A DNA stretch of 51,246 nt from Acidobacteriota bacterium (GTDB lineage: Bacteria; Acidobacteriota; UBA6911): assembly GCA_016929335.1 (NCBI GenBank), contig JAFGIY010000040.1, positions 1 to 51,246 of the forward strand, read 5' to 3'. Below the pieces are notes generated by a model. The model saw only the letters and a list, made by a program, of their open reading frames with translations, ran no database searches and was not told the DNA's origin. Shown in pieces: positions 1-8,702 of the stretch (its first letter is position 1; each line of letters starts with the position of its first letter). Position numbers and translations under genes: made by a program.

Positions 1-100
1 GCTGATTACCCCGATCGCTATGGAAAAGGGCTTGCGGTTTGCGATCCGCGAAGGCGGACGGACTGTCGGAGCCGGAACGATTTCTGATATTCTGGAGTAA
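1..100 (+). CDS. tuf: Elongation factor Tu, C-terminal end (partial)
   Basis: The first 33 codons, read from base 2, end in a C-terminus typical of EF-Tu (motifs [14 protein letters not shown] and the end TISDILE) and stop at TAA 98-100. EF-Tu delivers aminoacyl-tRNA to the ribosome; this part belongs to the C-terminal beta-barrel. The gene runs off the left edge. It lies 11 bases before rpsJ, the usual str-S10 junction, so the ribosomal genes below are probably transcribed at least partly from a promoter outside the window. Confidence 0.95.
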   Translation, partial: LITPIAMEKGLRFAIREGGRTVGAGTISDILE

Positions 101-111
101 GCGGGACAATC

Positions 112-438
112 ATGCTGAATGAAAAGATTAGGATCAGGCTGAAAGCCTACGATTACAGGGTGTTGGATCAATCCACCTCCGAGATCGTCGAAATTGCCAA
201 GCGTACGGGTTCCAGAGTATCGGGCCCTATCCCTTTGCCGACGGTCAAAAACAAGTTTTGCGTCCTCCGTTCGCCTCACGTGGATAAGAAGTCGAGGGAG
301 CAGTTCGAGATTCGGACGCATAAACGATTGGTGGATATTCTCGAACCTACTCCGCAGACGGTCGATGCCCTGATGAAGCTCGATTTGCCGGCGGCAATCG
401 ACGTTGAAATCAAGGCGTTCGGCACGGAACACAAATAG
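112..438 (+). CDS. rpsJ: 30S ribosomal protein S10
   Basis: This 108-residue protein matches S10 along its length: an N-terminal [14 protein letters not shown] strand, the tRNA-binding loop around [17 protein letters not shown], and the [21 protein letters not shown] segment. S10 is a 30S head protein and also the NusE partner of NusB in antitermination. The start is the ATG at 112, only 11 bases after tuf, following GCGGGAC. It opens the S10 operon order seen downstream. A heptad inverted repeat fills the gap to rplC. Nothing is missing. Confidence 0.98.
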   Translation: MLNEKIRIRLKAYDYRVLDQSTSEIVEIAKRTGSRVSGPIPLPTVKNKFCVLRSPHVDKKSREQFEIRTHKRLVDILEPTPQTVDALMKLDLPAAIDVEIKAFGTEHK

Positions 439-442
439 AAAG

Positions 443-516
443 CGTTTCCCGTTTCCGGTTTCCCGTTCAGGGTTCGAACCTCGTAACGGAAAACCAGAAA
501 CGGGAAACGGGAAACG
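443..516. repeat. Heptad inverted-repeat cassette, GTTTCCC word
   Basis: The left arm (443-467) is a tandem of GTTTCCC-type words and the right arm (485-516) is the reverse-complementary tandem (AACGGGA-type). They flank a loop of about 17 bases and fill almost all of the rpsJ-rplC gap. The transcript would form a long imperfect hairpin. There is no T-run after it, and it sits inside an operon, so it is not a standard terminator. Confidence 0.85.
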
Positions 517-522
517 GCTATC

Positions 523-1152
523 ATGGTTGATGGACTGATTGGAATTAAAGTAGGGATGACTCAGGTCTTCGACGAGAACGGGACGGTGGTTCCGGTCACT
601 ATTATCAAGGCCGGGCCCTGCGTCGTCGTGCAGAAAAAAATGAAAGATCCGGACGGCTATCAGGCTGTTCAGCTGGGTCTGGTTGAGTTTATTCGTCCCT
701 CGCGTGTTAACAAGCCGAGAACCGGACATTTTAAGAAAGCCGGAGTCCCGCCCTGCCGCATTCTGCGGGAGTTTCAAGCCGAAGACGGCGAAACGCCGCT
801 GAAAGTCGGGGACCAGATCCTGGTCAATCAGGTTTTCCGGGCCAACGATAAAGTGGATGTCCTGGGAACCAGCAAAGGCCGTGGATTTGCAGGTTTGATC
901 AAGAGACATCACTTCGGGGGCGGAGCCAAGACACACGGCTCGATGTTCCACCGCGCTCCCGGATCGATCGGTGCATCGGCGTATCCGAGCCGCGTATTGC
1001 CCGGTATGCGCGCCGCCGGTCACATGGGATGCGATAATGTGACGACGCAGAATCTGAAAGTGGTTCGTATACAGGAACAGGAAAACATACTCTTGGTAAA
1101 GGGTGCGGTCCCCGGAGCCAACGGCAAATACGTGGTCATCAAAAAGGCGTAA
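523..1152 (+). CDS. rplC: 50S ribosomal protein L3
   Basis: This 209-residue protein starts with [16 protein letters not shown], the typical bacterial L3 start, and carries the central [20 protein letters not shown] stretch and the [19 protein letters not shown] loop that reaches the peptidyl-transferase region. L3 nucleates early 50S assembly. It is second in the S10 operon and is separated from both neighbours by heptad cassettes. The ATG at 523 follows directly on the right repeat arm, whose A/G-rich GGGAAACGG may serve as its ribosome binding site. Confidence 0.98.
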   Translation: MVDGLIGIKVGMTQVFDENGTVVPVTIIKAGPCVVVQKKMKDPDGYQAVQLGLVEFIRPSRVNKPRTGHFKKAGVPPCRILREFQAEDGETPLKVGDQILVNQVFRANDKVDVLGTSKGRGFAGLIKRHHFGGGAKTHGSMFHRAPGSIGASAYPSRVLPGMRAAGHMGCDNVTTQNLKVVRIQEQENILLVKGAVPGANGKYVVIKKA

Positions 1153-1160
1153 ATCACAAT

Positions 1161-1220
1161 GATTCGAGATTCGAAATTCGACATTAAAAATCTCGAATTT
1201 CGAATTTCGAATCTCGAATC
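1161..1220. repeat. Heptad inverted-repeat cassette, ATTCGAG word
   Basis: The left arm 1161-1181 is ATTCGAG/ATTCGAA tandem words; the right arm 1191-1220 is the complementary TCTCGAA/TTTCGAA words. The loop is only about 9 bases (ACATTAAAAA region). It lies in the rplC-rplD gap, just upstream of the rplD ribosome binding site. Confidence 0.88.
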
Positions 1221-1235
1221 AAATAGAGGTTGATA

Positions 1236-1862
1236 ATGGCGGAGATTGAGGTAAAAAACCTTGCCAATGAGGTGGTCGGCAAGCTGGAGCTTTCCGATGC
1301 GGTTTTTAAAGCGGACATCAACCAGCCCCTCATTTGGGAAGCCGTGAAGCATTACAATGATTCGCTTCGAGCCGGAACGGCCTCAACCAAAGTACGTGGG
1401 GAAGTGAGCGGGAGCGGCAAAAAACTGTGGCGACAGAAAGGGACTGGCCGCGCACGAATTGGAAGCATCAGGAGCCCTTTGTGGCGGCACGGCGGCACGG
1501 TTCATGGACCGAAGCCGAGGGATTATACCTATCGTTTCCCCCGCAAGAAGCTTCATGGCGCCATGCGGTCGGCTCTTTCGGCAAAATTGAGCGAAAACTC
1601 GCTGATGATAATTGACGCATTTTCTCTGGCGAGCAATAAAACAAAGGATTTCCAAAAGATACTCTCCGGCCTGGGCTTTACGGGCAAAGTGCTGGTGGTG
1701 GATTCAAGCGACAATAAAAACCTGATGCTCTCATCGAGGAATCTCCCTAAAGTCAAGCTGGTGCCAGGCTCCGGAGTCAACATTTTTGATATCGTAAACA
1801 GCAATGTGCTGCTTTTTTCCAAGGATTCCATCCTCCAGATGCAGGAGGTATTAAGCCGATGA
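1236..1862 (+). CDS. rplD: 50S ribosomal protein L4
   Basis: This 208-residue protein carries the L4 tentacle signature, with KKLWRQKGTGRARIGSIRSP followed by GGTVHGPKPRDY. L4 binds 23S rRNA and lines the exit tunnel; in some bacteria it also represses its own S10 operon. I chose ATG 1236 because GAGGT at 1226-1230 gives good spacing; a TTG six bases upstream is less likely. The stop codon overlaps the rplW start by four bases (ATGA), so L4 and L23 are probably translationally coupled. Confidence 0.97.
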   Translation: MAEIEVKNLANEVVGKLELSDAVFKADINQPLIWEAVKHYNDSLRAGTASTKVRGEVSGSGKKLWRQKGTGRARIGSIRSPLWRHGGTVHGPKPRDYTYRFPRKKLHGAMRSALSAKLSENSLMIIDAFSLASNKTKDFQKILSGLGFTGKVLVVDSSDNKNLMLSSRNLPKVKLVPGSGVNIFDIVNSNVLLFSKDSILQMQEVLSR

Positions 1863-2152
1863 ACCGAAGAGAATATGTATTGAAGCTTCCCGTGATCACG
1901 GAAAAGAGCACACTCGTCAAAGAGAATCTCCGGACCGTTGCTTTCAAGGTTCTGCGTGATGCAAACAAAATAGAGATCAAAGACGCTGTCGAGAAGATCT
2001 TCAAAGTGAAAGTCCAGAGCGTACGGACTGCGAACTTCCACGGGAAAAAGCGGCGCCAGGGCCGATACACCGGGCGCCGGCCGGACTGGAAGAAGGCTTA
2101 CGTAACGCTCAAAGAGGGCGAAAAGATGATCGAATTCTCGGAGACCGTATAA
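1859..2152 (+). CDS. rplW: 50S ribosomal protein L23
   Basis: This 97-residue L23 has the expected LKLPVITEKST start, the KIEIKDAVEKIFKVKVQSVRT core and the basic loop GKKRRQGRYTGRRPDWKKAYVTL. L23 sits beside the tunnel exit and docks trigger factor and SRP. It overlaps rplD by four bases. A 22-base gap with GTAGGAG leads to rplB, without a repeat cassette. Confidence 0.97.
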   Translation: MNRREYVLKLPVITEKSTLVKENLRTVAFKVLRDANKIEIKDAVEKIFKVKVQSVRTANFHGKKRRQGRYTGRRPDWKKAYVTLKEGEKMIEFSETV

Positions 2153-2174
2153 ACAGTAGGAGCTGGGCGAAATC

Positions 2175-3002
2175 ATGTCCTCCATAAAGACTTATAATCC
2201 CACGACACCGGCGATGCGGTTCCGGACAACTCTCGATAATAAGGAGTTGTCCAAGGATCGCCCGCTCAAGCGCCTGACTCAATCCAAACAGAGGATTTCG
2301 GGACGCAACAACAAGGGGCGTCTCACAATCCGGCATAGGGGCGGCGGCCACAAGAGGCTATACCGCGTTATTGATTTCCGGCGCGATAAGACGGGAATTC
2401 CGGCGAAGGTCGTTTCCCTGGAATATGATCCGAACCGGTCTGCCAGGATCGCTTTGCTGGCGTATGCGGATGGTGAAAAACGATATATCCTGGCTCCTGA
2501 TGGATTGGCGGTCGGGGCTTCCATTGTGGCCGGCGAGGACGCCGATATCCTGGTCGGAAATTCACTGCCGTTGAAAAACATCCCCCTGGGCACGATGATT
2601 CATAACATCGAGCTGAAGAAGGGGAAGGGCGGCCAGATGGCGCGATCCGCGGGAACGGCTGCGCAATTGCTGGCGAAAGAAGCCGGATACGCCCAGATCA
2701 AACTCCCATCCGGCGAAACGCGGATGGTTCACCTCGACTGTTATGCCACGATAGGACAGGTCGGAAATCTCAACTATGAAAATGTATCCATCGGCAAAGC
2801 CGGGCGCACGCGCTGGCTCGGTAAGCGGCCTACAGTGCGCGGCGTGGTTATGAATCCGATCGATCATCCTCATGGCGGGGGTGAAGGGAAGACTTCCGGC
2901 GGCAGACATCCTGTAAGCCCATGGGGTTTGCCGACGAAGGGCTATAAAACGCGGAACAATAAACGTACTCAGCGCTTCATCATAAAGCGGCGCGGTAAAT
3001 AG
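2175..3002 (+). CDS. rplB: 50S ribosomal protein L2
   Basis: This 275-residue protein is full length for bacterial L2. Visible hallmarks are the [24 protein letters not shown] N-terminal region, the [20 protein letters not shown] stretch, and the conserved C-terminal HPHGGGEG segment followed by [10 protein letters not shown]2 is needed for subunit association and peptidyl-transferase function. The start is ATG 2175 after GGAGCTGGG. rpsS follows after 8 bases with GGGAGCAGC as ribosome binding site. Confidence 0.98.
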   Translation: MSSIKTYNPTTPAMRFRTTLDNKELSKDRPLKRLTQSKQRISGRNNKGRLTIRHRGGGHKRLYRVIDFRRDKTGIPAKVVSLEYDPNRSARIALLAYADGEKRYILAPDGLAVGASIVAGEDADILVGNSLPLKNIPLGTMIHNIELKKGKGGQMARSAGTAAQLLAKEAGYAQIKLPSGETRMVHLDCYATIGQVGNLNYENVSIGKAGRTRWLGKRPTVRGVVMNPIDHPHGGGEGKTSGGRHPVSPWGLPTKGYKTRNNKRTQRFIIKRRGK

Positions 3003-3010
3003 GGAGCAGC

Positions 3011-3310
3011 ATGACCAGATCAGTCAAAAAAGGCCCTTTTGTGGATGAGCATTTACTTAAAAAGGTGAAAGCCGCTTCCGGCACCGGCAGCCGGACGGTC
3101 ATTAAGACCTGGTCCCGGCGTTCAACGATCACTCCGGAGATGGTCGGCTTGACGATCGCCGTGCATAACGGGAAAAAGTTCATCCCCATTTACATATCCG
3201 AGAATATGGTCAGCCACAAATTCGGCGAGTTTGCGCCAACTCGGATATTCAAGGGACATACAACCAAGGTTGCTGAAAAAACAACAGCGGTGAAGCCGCC
3301 TGCAGCGTAG
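3011..3310 (+). CDS. rpsS: 30S ribosomal protein S19
   Basis: This 99-residue S19 has the signatures [39 protein letters not shown] and [16 protein letters not shown]19 forms a complex with S13 in the 30S head near the A-site tRNA. The C-terminal tail ([16 protein letters not shown]) is slightly longer than in many homologues. The gap to rplV is filled by a heptad cassette. Confidence 0.97.
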   Translation: MTRSVKKGPFVDEHLLKKVKAASGTGSRTVIKTWSRRSTITPEMVGLTIAVHNGKKFIPIYISENMVSHKFGEFAPTRIFKGHTTKVAEKTTAVKPPAA

Positions 3311-3318
3311 GAGAAAGG

Positions 3319-3381
3319 ATTCGAGATTCGAAATTCGAGATTCGAGATTTATTTTCGAATCTCGAATCTCGAATCTCGAAT
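3319..3381. repeat. Heptad inverted-repeat cassette, ATTCGAG word
   Basis: The left arm 3319-3348 is four near-perfect tandem ATTCGAG words; the right arm (about 3354-3381) is four complementary TCTCGAA words. The loop is only 5-6 bases (TTATT). This is the most regular cassette in the window and fills the rpsS-rplV gap. Confidence 0.92.
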
Positions 3382-3390
3382 TAAGAGATT

Positions 3391-3747
3391 ATGGAAGCTA
3401 TAGCAAAAGGCAAATACTTGAAGGGATCACCCCAGAAAGCCCGATTGGTCATTGATCTCATTCGCGGAAAGAACGTGCAGGAGGCTTTGGCTATTCTTCG
3501 TTTTACCAATAAGCGGGCTACCAAGCCGATCGAGAAGGTATTGCTTTCTGCGGTGGCAAATGCGAAGGAAAAAAACGCTGCCGCCGACGTCGACCAGTTC
3601 ATTATCGAGCGCGCAGTAGTGGATTCCGGCCCTACAAAATACCGCCGGAGAGTTCGTCCGGCGCCGATGGGGCGGGCGTACCGTCAGCAACGACGCTATA
3701 AACACGTTAGCATTCTCATCAAAGGCAAGGACATAGAAGAAGAGTAG
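3391..3747 (+). CDS. rplV: 50S ribosomal protein L22
   Basis: This 118-residue protein shows the L22 core (SPQKARLVIDLIRGKNVQEAL, split here as SPQKARLVIDLI and RGKNVQEALAIL) and the hairpin end PTKYRRRVRPAPMGRAYR that lines the exit tunnel. The start is ATG 3391, 9 bases after the right repeat arm; AAGAG precedes it at weak-to-moderate spacing. rpsC follows after 11 bases. Confidence 0.96.
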   Translation: MEAIAKGKYLKGSPQKARLVIDLIRGKNVQEALAILRFTNKRATKPIEKVLLSAVANAKEKNAAADVDQFIIERAVVDSGPTKYRRRVRPAPMGRAYRQQRRYKHVSILIKGKDIEEE

Positions 3748-3758
3748 GGAGGTAATCC

Positions 3759-4412
3759 GTGGGTCAGAAAGTTCATCCTTACGGTTTTAGACTTGGCGTG
3801 AATCGAACTTGGCGCTCTCGATGGTTTGCTCGGAAAGACTACGGAGCCCTGCTTCATGAGGACCTTCGCCTGAAGACGATGCTCAAGAAGAAGTTCGCCC
3901 ATGCGGGAATCTCGCGGATCGAGGTAGAGCGCGCAGCGAATAAATTGACCATCATCATCTTTACTTCCCGCCCCGGTATTATCGTGGGCAAGAAGGGTAC
4001 GGAAATCGAGAAGCTCAAGAAGGACCTGCAGCTGCTGACGGGAAGAGACGTCAACCTGAAAATACAGGAAGTCAATAAGCCGGAACTGGATGCGCAGCTG
4101 GTCGCCGAGGGGATAACGCAGCAGCTCGAAAAACGAATCGCTTTCCGCCGCGCCATGCGCCGCGCCGTTGACGGCACCCTGCGTTTCGGAGCCAAGGGAA
4201 TAAAGGTCCGCTGTTCAGGACGGCTGAATGGAGCCGAAATCGCGCGTACCGAGTGGTATCTGAGCGGGCAGCTGCCGCTGCATACGATCCGTGCGGACAT
4301 CGACTACGGTTTCGCGGAAGCAAGAACCACGTACGGACAGATTGGTGTAAAGGTATGGATTTACAAGGGCGAGGTTTTTGAAATGCAAAAGCCTGAAAAG
4401 GCTGCCCGGTAG
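3759..4412 (+). CDS. rpsC: 30S ribosomal protein S3
   Basis: This 217-residue S3 has the N-terminal [13 protein letters not shown] motif, the KH domain GXXG-type loop ([20 protein letters not shown]) and the C-terminal [20 protein letters not shown] region. S3 forms part of the mRNA entry channel and helicase site. The start codon is GTG at 3759, supported by a strong GGGAGG nine bases upstream. The gene is followed by rplP as in the canonical operon. Confidence 0.97.
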   Translation: MGQKVHPYGFRLGVNRTWRSRWFARKDYGALLHEDLRLKTMLKKKFAHAGISRIEVERAANKLTIIIFTSRPGIIVGKKGTEIEKLKKDLQLLTGRDVNLKIQEVNKPELDAQLVAEGITQQLEKRIAFRRAMRRAVDGTLRFGAKGIKVRCSGRLNGAEIARTEWYLSGQLPLHTIRADIDYGFAEARTTYGQIGVKVWIYKGEVFEMQKPEKAAR

Positions 4413-4432
4413 CCTCGAGGAGTTCGTCGATC

Positions 4433-4855
4433 ATGTTGATGCCGAAGAAAGTCAAATATAGAAAACAGCAAAAAGGGAAACGCCGCGGCAAGGCGTGGCG
4501 GGGTTCCGAGGTTACCTTCGGGGAATATGGCCTGAAAGCCATGGAAACCGGTTGGGTGACCGACCGTCAGATCGAAGCTGGGCGCGTGGCGATTACGCGC
4601 TTTGTTAAACGCGGCGGCAAAATCTGGATCCGGGTTTTTCCCGACAAGCCGATCACGAAGAAACCGGCGGAAACCCGTATGGGCAAAGGGAAAGGGGCTC
4701 CGGAGGGATGGGTCGCCGTAGTCCGGCCCGGCAAGATCCTTTATGAAATGGAGGGGGTTCCCGAGGATCAGGCACAGGAGGCAATGCGGTTGGCCGGCCA
4801 CAAGCTGAGCGTCAAATCCAGGTTCGTCAAGAGGTTTGGGAAGGGGGCGGAATGA
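4433..4855 (+). CDS. rplP: 50S ribosomal protein L16
   Basis: This 140-residue L16 begins [20 protein letters not shown], the usual form, which supports ATG 4433 rather than the in-frame ATG 4439. [20 protein letters not shown] and the [20 protein letters not shown] loop are conserved. L16 helps shape the A-site region of the 50S subunit. Its stop codon overlaps the rpmC start by four bases (ATGA), so translation of L29 is probably coupled. Confidence 0.97.
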   Translation: MLMPKKVKYRKQQKGKRRGKAWRGSEVTFGEYGLKAMETGWVTDRQIEAGRVAITRFVKRGGKIWIRVFPDKPITKKPAETRMGKGKGAPEGWVAVVRPGKILYEMEGVPEDQAQEAMRLAGHKLSVKSRFVKRFGKGAE

Positions 4856-5046
4856 AAGCTTCCAAGATGAGAGATATGTCTAAAGAAGACTTGATTCTGG
4901 AGGAATCCGAACTCCGCAAACAGCTTTTCAGGCTCCGTTTCCAGGCTGCCTCGGGCCAGCTGGAAAGTGCTCCGAAGATGAGGGGAATCCGACGGGACAT
5001 CGCACGCATCGTAACGGTACTGAAGGAAATGGATCAGAAGAATTGA
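4852..5046 (+). CDS. rpmC: 50S ribosomal protein L29
   Basis: This 64-residue protein has the L29 pattern: [20 protein letters not shown], then the [14 protein letters not shown] helix and [13 protein letters not shown]29 lies by the tunnel exit next to L23. It overlaps rplP by four bases. Its TGA stop (5044-5046) is itself part of the first heptad (ATTGACG) of the following repeat cassette, so the repeat arm abuts the coding end without a spacer. Confidence 0.96.
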   Translation: MKASKMRDMSKEDLILEESELRKQLFRLRFQAASGQLESAPKMRGIRRDIARIVTVLKEMDQKN

Positions 5047-5120
5047 CGATTTATGATTGACGATTGACGATTGAAAAACACGAAGTTTGTTCTCAATCGT
5101 CAATCGTAAATCGTAAATAG
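5042..5120. repeat. Heptad inverted-repeat cassette, ATTGACG word
   Basis: The left arm 5042-5074 is ATTGACG/ATTTATG words; the right arm 5093-5120 is the complementary CAATCGT/AAATCGT words. The loop contains AAAC..GTTT and could extend the stem. It lies between rpmC and rpsQ and includes the rpmC stop codon. Confidence 0.88.
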
Positions 5121-5134
5121 TCATAGGGGTGAAG

Positions 5135-5413
5135 ATGGAAATTGAACAGAAAAAGAGGGGACTCCGCAAGAGGCAGGTTGGAACCGTAACCAGCACAGCC
5201 ATGCAGAAAACCGTCAAGGTCGCCGTTGACAGGCTGGTACAGCATACTTTGTACAAGAAAATTCAGCGGAAAACCTCCAAATTTCTGGCGCACGACGAAA
5301 GCGGGATTTGCAGGGTCGGAGATCGGGTGCGCATCGTTGAGACGCGCCCGCTGAGTGCGCGCAAGAGATGGCGGGTGGAGAAGGTGCTAACCAGCGCCGC
5401 GAGTGTTGATTAG
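5135..5413 (+). CDS. rpsQ: 30S ribosomal protein S17
   Basis: This 92-residue S17 has an OB-fold core with KRQVGTVTSTAMQKTVKVAV, the LYKKIQRKTSKFLAHDE segment and GDRVRIVETRPLSARKRWRV. It is a primary 16S rRNA binder. ATG 5135 is favoured because AGGGGTGA lies just upstream; the GTG at 5129 falls inside that ribosome binding site. A heptad cassette separates it from rplN. Confidence 0.96.
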   Translation: MEIEQKKRGLRKRQVGTVTSTAMQKTVKVAVDRLVQHTLYKKIQRKTSKFLAHDESGICRVGDRVRIVETRPLSARKRWRVEKVLTSAASVD

Positions 5414-5415
5414 AG

Positions 5416-5497
5416 AATTACGAATGACGAATTACGAATGACGAACTGCCAAAACCGCTTTTAAATTCGTCATTCGTCACTCGTAATTCGTCATTCG
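5416..5497. repeat. Heptad inverted-repeat cassette, ATTACGA/ATGACGA word
   Basis: The left arm 5416-5445 is four alternating ATTACGA and ATGACGA words; the right arm 5464-5497 is the complementary TCGTCAT/TCGTAAT words. The unique loop is about 18 bases. It fills the rpsQ-rplN gap. Confidence 0.9.
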
Positions 5498-5510
5498 AAA
5501 CGGGGTCATC

Positions 5511-5879
5511 ATGATACAGATGAGGACGATTTTAGATGTAGCGGACAATTCGGGAGCTCGAAAGATCTCCTGTATTCACGCTTTGGGAAACCAGGTAGGC
5601 CGGGTGGCAACCCTTGGAGACATCATCACGGCCAACGTGAAAGAGGCCGCGCCGGACGGCACCGTTAAAAAAGGGCAAGTGGTAAAAGCAGTGATTGTCA
5701 GGACGCGCAAAGAATTTCGGCGCAAGGACGGCTCCTATATCCGTTTTGACGATAATGCCGCCGTGCTGATTAATGATCAGAAAGAACCGATCGGTACGCG
5801 CGTATTCGGCCCGGTCAGTCGCGAACTGAGGGAGAGGAACTTTTTAAAGATCGTTTCGCTGGCGCCTGAGGTGCTGTAG
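5511..5879 (+). CDS. rplN: 50S ribosomal protein L14
   Basis: This 122-residue protein is full-length L14, with [19 protein letters not shown] at the start, [20 protein letters not shown] and the [20 protein letters not shown] end. L14 contacts L19 and forms an intersubunit bridge. ATG 5511 follows GGGGTCATC, a usable ribosome binding site. The heptad cassettes on both sides stop just short of the coding region. Confidence 0.97.
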   Translation: MIQMRTILDVADNSGARKISCIHALGNQVGRVATLGDIITANVKEAAPDGTVKKGQVVKAVIVRTRKEFRRKDGSYIRFDDNAAVLINDQKEPIGTRVFGPVSRELRERNFLKIVSLAPEVL

Positions 5880-5885
5880 CAGAGC

Positions 5886-5955
5886 GATTCGAAATTCAAA
5901 ATTCCAAATTCGAGTTTTGGACGTTTTTTCAATCTCGAATCTCGAATCTCGAATC
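5886..5955. repeat. Heptad inverted-repeat cassette, ATTCGAA/ATTCCAA word
   Basis: The left arm 5886-5914 is degenerate (ATTCGAA, ATTCAAA, ATTCCAA, ATTCGAG); the right arm 5931-5955 is a clean tandem of AATCTCG words. The arms thus differ in how far they have diverged. It lies in the rplN-rplX gap. Confidence 0.85.
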
Positions 5956-5973
5956 ATTAGAGGATGGAATCCG

Positions 5974-6300
5974 ATGCCCAGAGTGCATATTAAGAAAAAC
6001 GATACGGTTTACGTGCTGTCAGGGAAAGACCAGGGCAAAATCGGAAAGGTGCTCAAGGTATTCCTGGATAAGAACAGGGCAGTGGTCGAAGGATTAAACA
6101 ATATCCAGAAACACACGCGACCCAATCCGCAGAAGAATGTAAAAGGGGGAATTCTTCCGAAGGAATCTCCCATCAACATTTCCAACCTGATGGTTGTCTG
6201 CAAACGATGCAGCAAGCATTCGCGCGTGGGTTACAGTATCATGCAGGATGGACGCAAAGTCAGGGTCTGTAAAAAGTGCAATGAGCCTTTGGATGATTAG
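5974..6300 (+). CDS. rplX: 50S ribosomal protein L24
   Basis: This 108-residue protein has the KOW motif region [19 protein letters not shown] and the [11 protein letters not shown] segment. The C-terminal third carries two CxxC pairs (CKRC and CKKC) that could bind zinc, a common variant. L24 initiates 50S assembly. The open frame extends upstream into the repeat arm, but ATG 5974 starts the conserved [12 protein letters not shown] and follows GAGGATGG, so I place the start there. Confidence 0.95.
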   Translation: MPRVHIKKNDTVYVLSGKDQGKIGKVLKVFLDKNRAVVEGLNNIQKHTRPNPQKNVKGGILPKESPINISNLMVVCKRCSKHSRVGYSIMQDGRKVRVCKKCNEPLDD

Positions 6301-6329
6301 CGGCAAGACGAGGTTTGAAAGGTCAGAAA

Positions 6330-6881
6330 ATGAGTAGACTTCGGGAGTTATACAAGACGGAAGCCATACCTGCCCTGATGAAGCAGTTTGGATATAAGAA
6401 TGTTATGGCGGCGCCCAAGCTGGTGAAGATAAACGTCAATATGGGCTTGGGTGAAGCTATCGCCAATGCCAAAATACTGGATGTGGCCAGCGAAGAGCTT
6501 TCGGCAATTACCGGCCAGCATCCCGTGGTGACGAAAGCCAAGAAATCCATCGCGGCTTTCAAGCTTAGACAGGGAATGCCTATCGGCGTCACCGTCACGC
6601 TGCGAGGGGATCGGATGTATGAGTTTTTAGATCGTCTCGTTAGTATCGCGCTTCCCCGCGTGCGTGATTTCAGGGGCGTTTCGCCGAAGTCATTCGACGG
6701 GCGGGGCAACTATACACTCGGACTTCGGGACCAGTTGATTTTCCCCGAGATCGATTTCGGCAAGGCGGATAAAGCCCGCGGCATGAATATCACGCTCGTC
6801 ACATCCGCCAAATCCGATGACGAAGCTTACGAGCTTTTACGAATTTTGGGAATGCCCTTTGCCAAAAAGGGACAGCAATAA
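6330..6881 (+). CDS. rplE: 50S ribosomal protein L5
   Basis: This 183-residue L5 includes [38 protein letters not shown], the [20 protein letters not shown] loop and [19 protein letters not shown]5 binds 5S rRNA and contacts the P-site tRNA. I start at ATG 6330 after GAAAGG; an in-frame TTG at 6315 would add five residues not typical of the family. A short hairpin (6887-6914) separates it from rpsN. Confidence 0.96.
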   Translation: MSRLRELYKTEAIPALMKQFGYKNVMAAPKLVKINVNMGLGEAIANAKILDVASEELSAITGQHPVVTKAKKSIAAFKLRQGMPIGVTVTLRGDRMYEFLDRLVSIALPRVRDFRGVSPKSFDGRGNYTLGLRDQLIFPEIDFGKADKARGMNITLVTSAKSDDEAYELLRILGMPFAKKGQQ

Positions 6882-6886
6882 GATTG

Positions 6887-6914
6887 ACCAGCCTTCGCTG
6901 AAGCTTCGGCTGGT
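6887..6914. other. Short hairpin between rplE and rpsN
   Basis: ACCAGCC (6887-6893) pairs with GGCTGGT (6908-6914) over a 14-base loop that itself contains GAAGCTTC. There is no T-run. It is not built of heptads and differs from the cassettes in the neighbouring gaps. It may be a processing or attenuation hairpin, or just a short palindrome. Confidence 0.5.
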
Positions 6915-6934
6915 AAATTCGAATGGGAGTTAAT

Positions 6935-7120
6935 GTGGCAAGAACTTGCATGAAAGCCAAAGCCAGACGGGCGCCAAAGTTTCAGCCGCGGACGCACAAC
7001 CGGTGCTTGCGCTGCGGCCGTTCGCGCGGATATTTGCGGAAATTCCAGCTTTGCCGCCTCTGTTTCCGAACTCTGGCGCTGGCGGGAGAAATACCGGGAG
7101 TAACCAAATCGAGCTGGTAA
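6935..7120 (+). CDS. rpsN: 30S ribosomal protein S14, zinc-binding short type
   Basis: This 61-residue protein is the short zinc type of S14 (often called rpsZ): two CxxC pairs (CLRC and CRLC) and the end [15 protein letters not shown]. It sits in the 30S head near S3 and S10. The start is GTG 6935 ([12 protein letters not shown]), five bases after GGGAG; an upstream in-frame ATG-like start would add four atypical residues and swallow the ribosome binding site. A single S14 in the spc operon with the C+ form fits many non-proteobacterial and deltaproteobacterial lineages. Confidence 0.95.
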   Translation: MARTCMKAKARRAPKFQPRTHNRCLRCGRSRGYLRKFQLCRLCFRTLALAGEIPGVTKSSW

Positions 7121-7124
7121 ACAG

Positions 7125-7211
7125 ATTTACGAATGACGATTTACGAATTCCGAATTAAAGCATCCGATGATGGTTTTCATTCGTAATTCGTAACGCGTAA
7201 TTCGTAATTCA
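7125..7211. repeat. Heptad inverted-repeat cassette, ATTTACG/AATGACG word
   Basis: The left arm 7125-7157 holds ATTTACG and AATGACG words; the right arm 7177-7211 holds complementary ATTCGTA words, one of them changed to ACGCGTA. The loop is about 19 unique bases. It lies in the rpsN-rpsH gap. Confidence 0.87.
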
Positions 7212-7230
7212 TTTGAGTTGGGAGTTGATC

Positions 7231-7629
7231 ATGACGATGACCGATCCCGTGTCTGATCTGTTGACACGGATTCGAAATGCCAGTGAGGCGAGGCATGAAA
7301 CAGTCGATATCCCCTCGTCAAAACTGAAGACGGATATTGTCCGATTATTGAAAGATGAGGGCTACATTTCCGGTTACAGCCTCGCAGAGGACAATAAGCA
7401 GGGAATTATTCGCGTCCAGTTGCGCTATGCGGCCGGGAAGAAACCTGTGATTTCTTCACTCGACCGGATAAGCCGCCCCGGCTGCAGGGTTTATGCCCGG
7501 AAAACGGAAATCCCTTCGATTCTCGGCGGATTGGGAATCTGCATTATGTCCACATCGCAGGGTATTTTTACCGGGAAACAGGCTCAGGAGAAGGGATTGG
7601 GCGGAGAAGTCCTCTGCGCTATCAGTTGA
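7231..7629 (+). CDS. rpsH: 30S ribosomal protein S8
   Basis: This 132-residue S8 has MTDPVSDLLTRIRNA, the PSSKLKTDIVRLLKDEGYI helix, SRPGCRVYARKTEIPSILGG and the GIFTGKQAQEKGLGGEVLC end. S8 binds 16S helix 21 and, in E. coli, represses the spc operon. The start is ATG 7231 after GGGAGTTGATC; ATG 7237 is an alternative two codons later. Confidence 0.96.
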   Translation: MTMTDPVSDLLTRIRNASEARHETVDIPSSKLKTDIVRLLKDEGYISGYSLAEDNKQGIIRVQLRYAAGKKPVISSLDRISRPGCRVYARKTEIPSILGGLGICIMSTSQGIFTGKQAQEKGLGGEVLCAIS

Positions 7630-7635
7630 TAAACG

Positions 7636-7680
7636 GTTCGATATTCGAGATTGTCAATTTCGAATATCGAATATCGAATC
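7636..7680. repeat. Short heptad inverted-repeat cassette, ATTCGAG/ATATCGA word
   Basis: The left arm 7636-7652 (TTCGATATTCGAGATTG) faces the right arm 7657-7680 (CAATTTCGAA and ATATCGA words) over a 4-base loop. It is one of the shorter versions, lying in the rpsH-rplF gap. Confidence 0.8.
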
Positions 7681-7696
7681 AAAAAAAGGGTGCTTT

Positions 7697-8257
7697 ATGT
7701 CTCGAATAGGGAAGAAACCAATCAAGGTGCCGAGCGGCGTTAAGGTGGCTGTCGGCAATGGCCGTTTGGATTTTGAGGGGAAGAAAGCAAAACTGTCTTC
7801 TCCCATTCCGCCCGGTATCCGCTTTGAGTTGAACGGCGATATCTTGACGGCATACAGGGATTCGGATGAGAAGCCCTATCCCGCCTATCATGGATTGGCT
7901 CGTGCCTTGGCGGCAAACTGTATCCATGGAATCACCGAAGGTTTTTCAAAACATTTGGATCTGGTCGGTATCGGCTACAAAGTGGATGTCAAGCCCACCG
8001 CCGTATCTTTATCCTTGGGATATTCCCATCCTATCGAGTTTCCGATCCCGCAGGGAATCAGCGTGAAGGTGGAAAAGCAGAACAAGACTATTCAGAACTA
8101 TGTTTCTACCATAATTATTACGGGACCGGACAAGCAATCGGTCGGGCAGTATGCCGCCGATATCCGATCCTTAAGAAGGCCGGATGCATACAAGGGAAAG
8201 GGCCTCCGGTATGCTTCCGAGGTAGTCCGGCTCAAAGTCGGGAAGAAGGGTGCATAA
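7697..8257 (+). CDS. rplF: 50S ribosomal protein L6
   Basis: This 186-residue L6 has [17 protein letters not shown] at the start, [20 protein letters not shown] in the middle and the conserved [20 protein letters not shown] at the end. L6 sits near the GTPase-associated centre. The open frame extends far upstream, across the repeat and into rpsH, but homology and the AAAGGGTGC site fix the start at ATG 7697. The stop TAA shares one base with the rplR start (TAATG). Confidence 0.97.
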   Translation: MSRIGKKPIKVPSGVKVAVGNGRLDFEGKKAKLSSPIPPGIRFELNGDILTAYRDSDEKPYPAYHGLARALAANCIHGITEGFSKHLDLVGIGYKVDVKPTAVSLSLGYSHPIEFPIPQGISVKVEKQNKTIQNYVSTIIITGPDKQSVGQYAADIRSLRRPDAYKGKGLRYASEVVRLKVGKKGA

Positions 8258-8625
8258 TGATTACGCCACTTGATCGCTCGAAGGAGCGCCATAGAATCCA
8301 CCGGAGAATCCGGGAAAAAGTAGCGGGCAACGGAAACCGCCCCCGGCTTTGCGTCCATAGAAGTCTTAAATATATATCCGTGCAGATCATCGACGACTCG
8401 CAGGGGGAGACGCTGGTCGCAGCATCCACTGCCGAAAAGGAATTGAAAGGCGCATTAAAGCAAACCGGCAATATTGAGGCCTCCAAGCTTGTCGGCAAGG
8501 TGATTGCCGAGCGCGCGAAGGCAAAGGGGATTGAGACGGTGGTTTTCGACCGCGGCGGATATTTATATCATGGCCGGATTAGGGCCGTTGCCGAGGCCGC
8601 CCGGGAATCTGGATTAAAATTTTAG
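8257..8625 (+). CDS. rplR: 50S ribosomal protein L18
   Basis: This 122-residue L18 carries [38 protein letters not shown], and the end [20 protein letters not shown]. It binds 5S rRNA. Start ATG 8257 overlaps the rplF stop (TAATG), suggesting re-initiation. A GC-rich heptad cassette begins right after its TAG stop. Confidence 0.97.
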   Translation: MITPLDRSKERHRIHRRIREKVAGNGNRPRLCVHRSLKYISVQIIDDSQGETLVAASTAEKELKGALKQTGNIEASKLVGKVIAERAKAKGIETVVFDRGGYLYHGRIRAVAEAARESGLKF

Positions 8626-8626
8626 T

Positions 8627-8685
8627 TCAGTCGGCAGCTGGCAGCCGGCAGTAACTGCCGACTGACAACTTCTGACTGCCGACTG
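8627..8685. repeat. Heptad inverted-repeat cassette, CAGTCGG word
   Basis: The left arm 8627-8653 is CAGTCGG/CAGCTGG/CAGCCGG words; the right arm 8654-8685 is complementary CTGCCGA/CTGACAA words. There is practically no loop. This GC-rich word is unrelated to the AT-rich words of other gaps, but the 7-base period is the same. It lies between rplR and rpsE. Confidence 0.87.
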
Positions 8686-8702
8686 TATTATTGGAGGAAG
8701 GC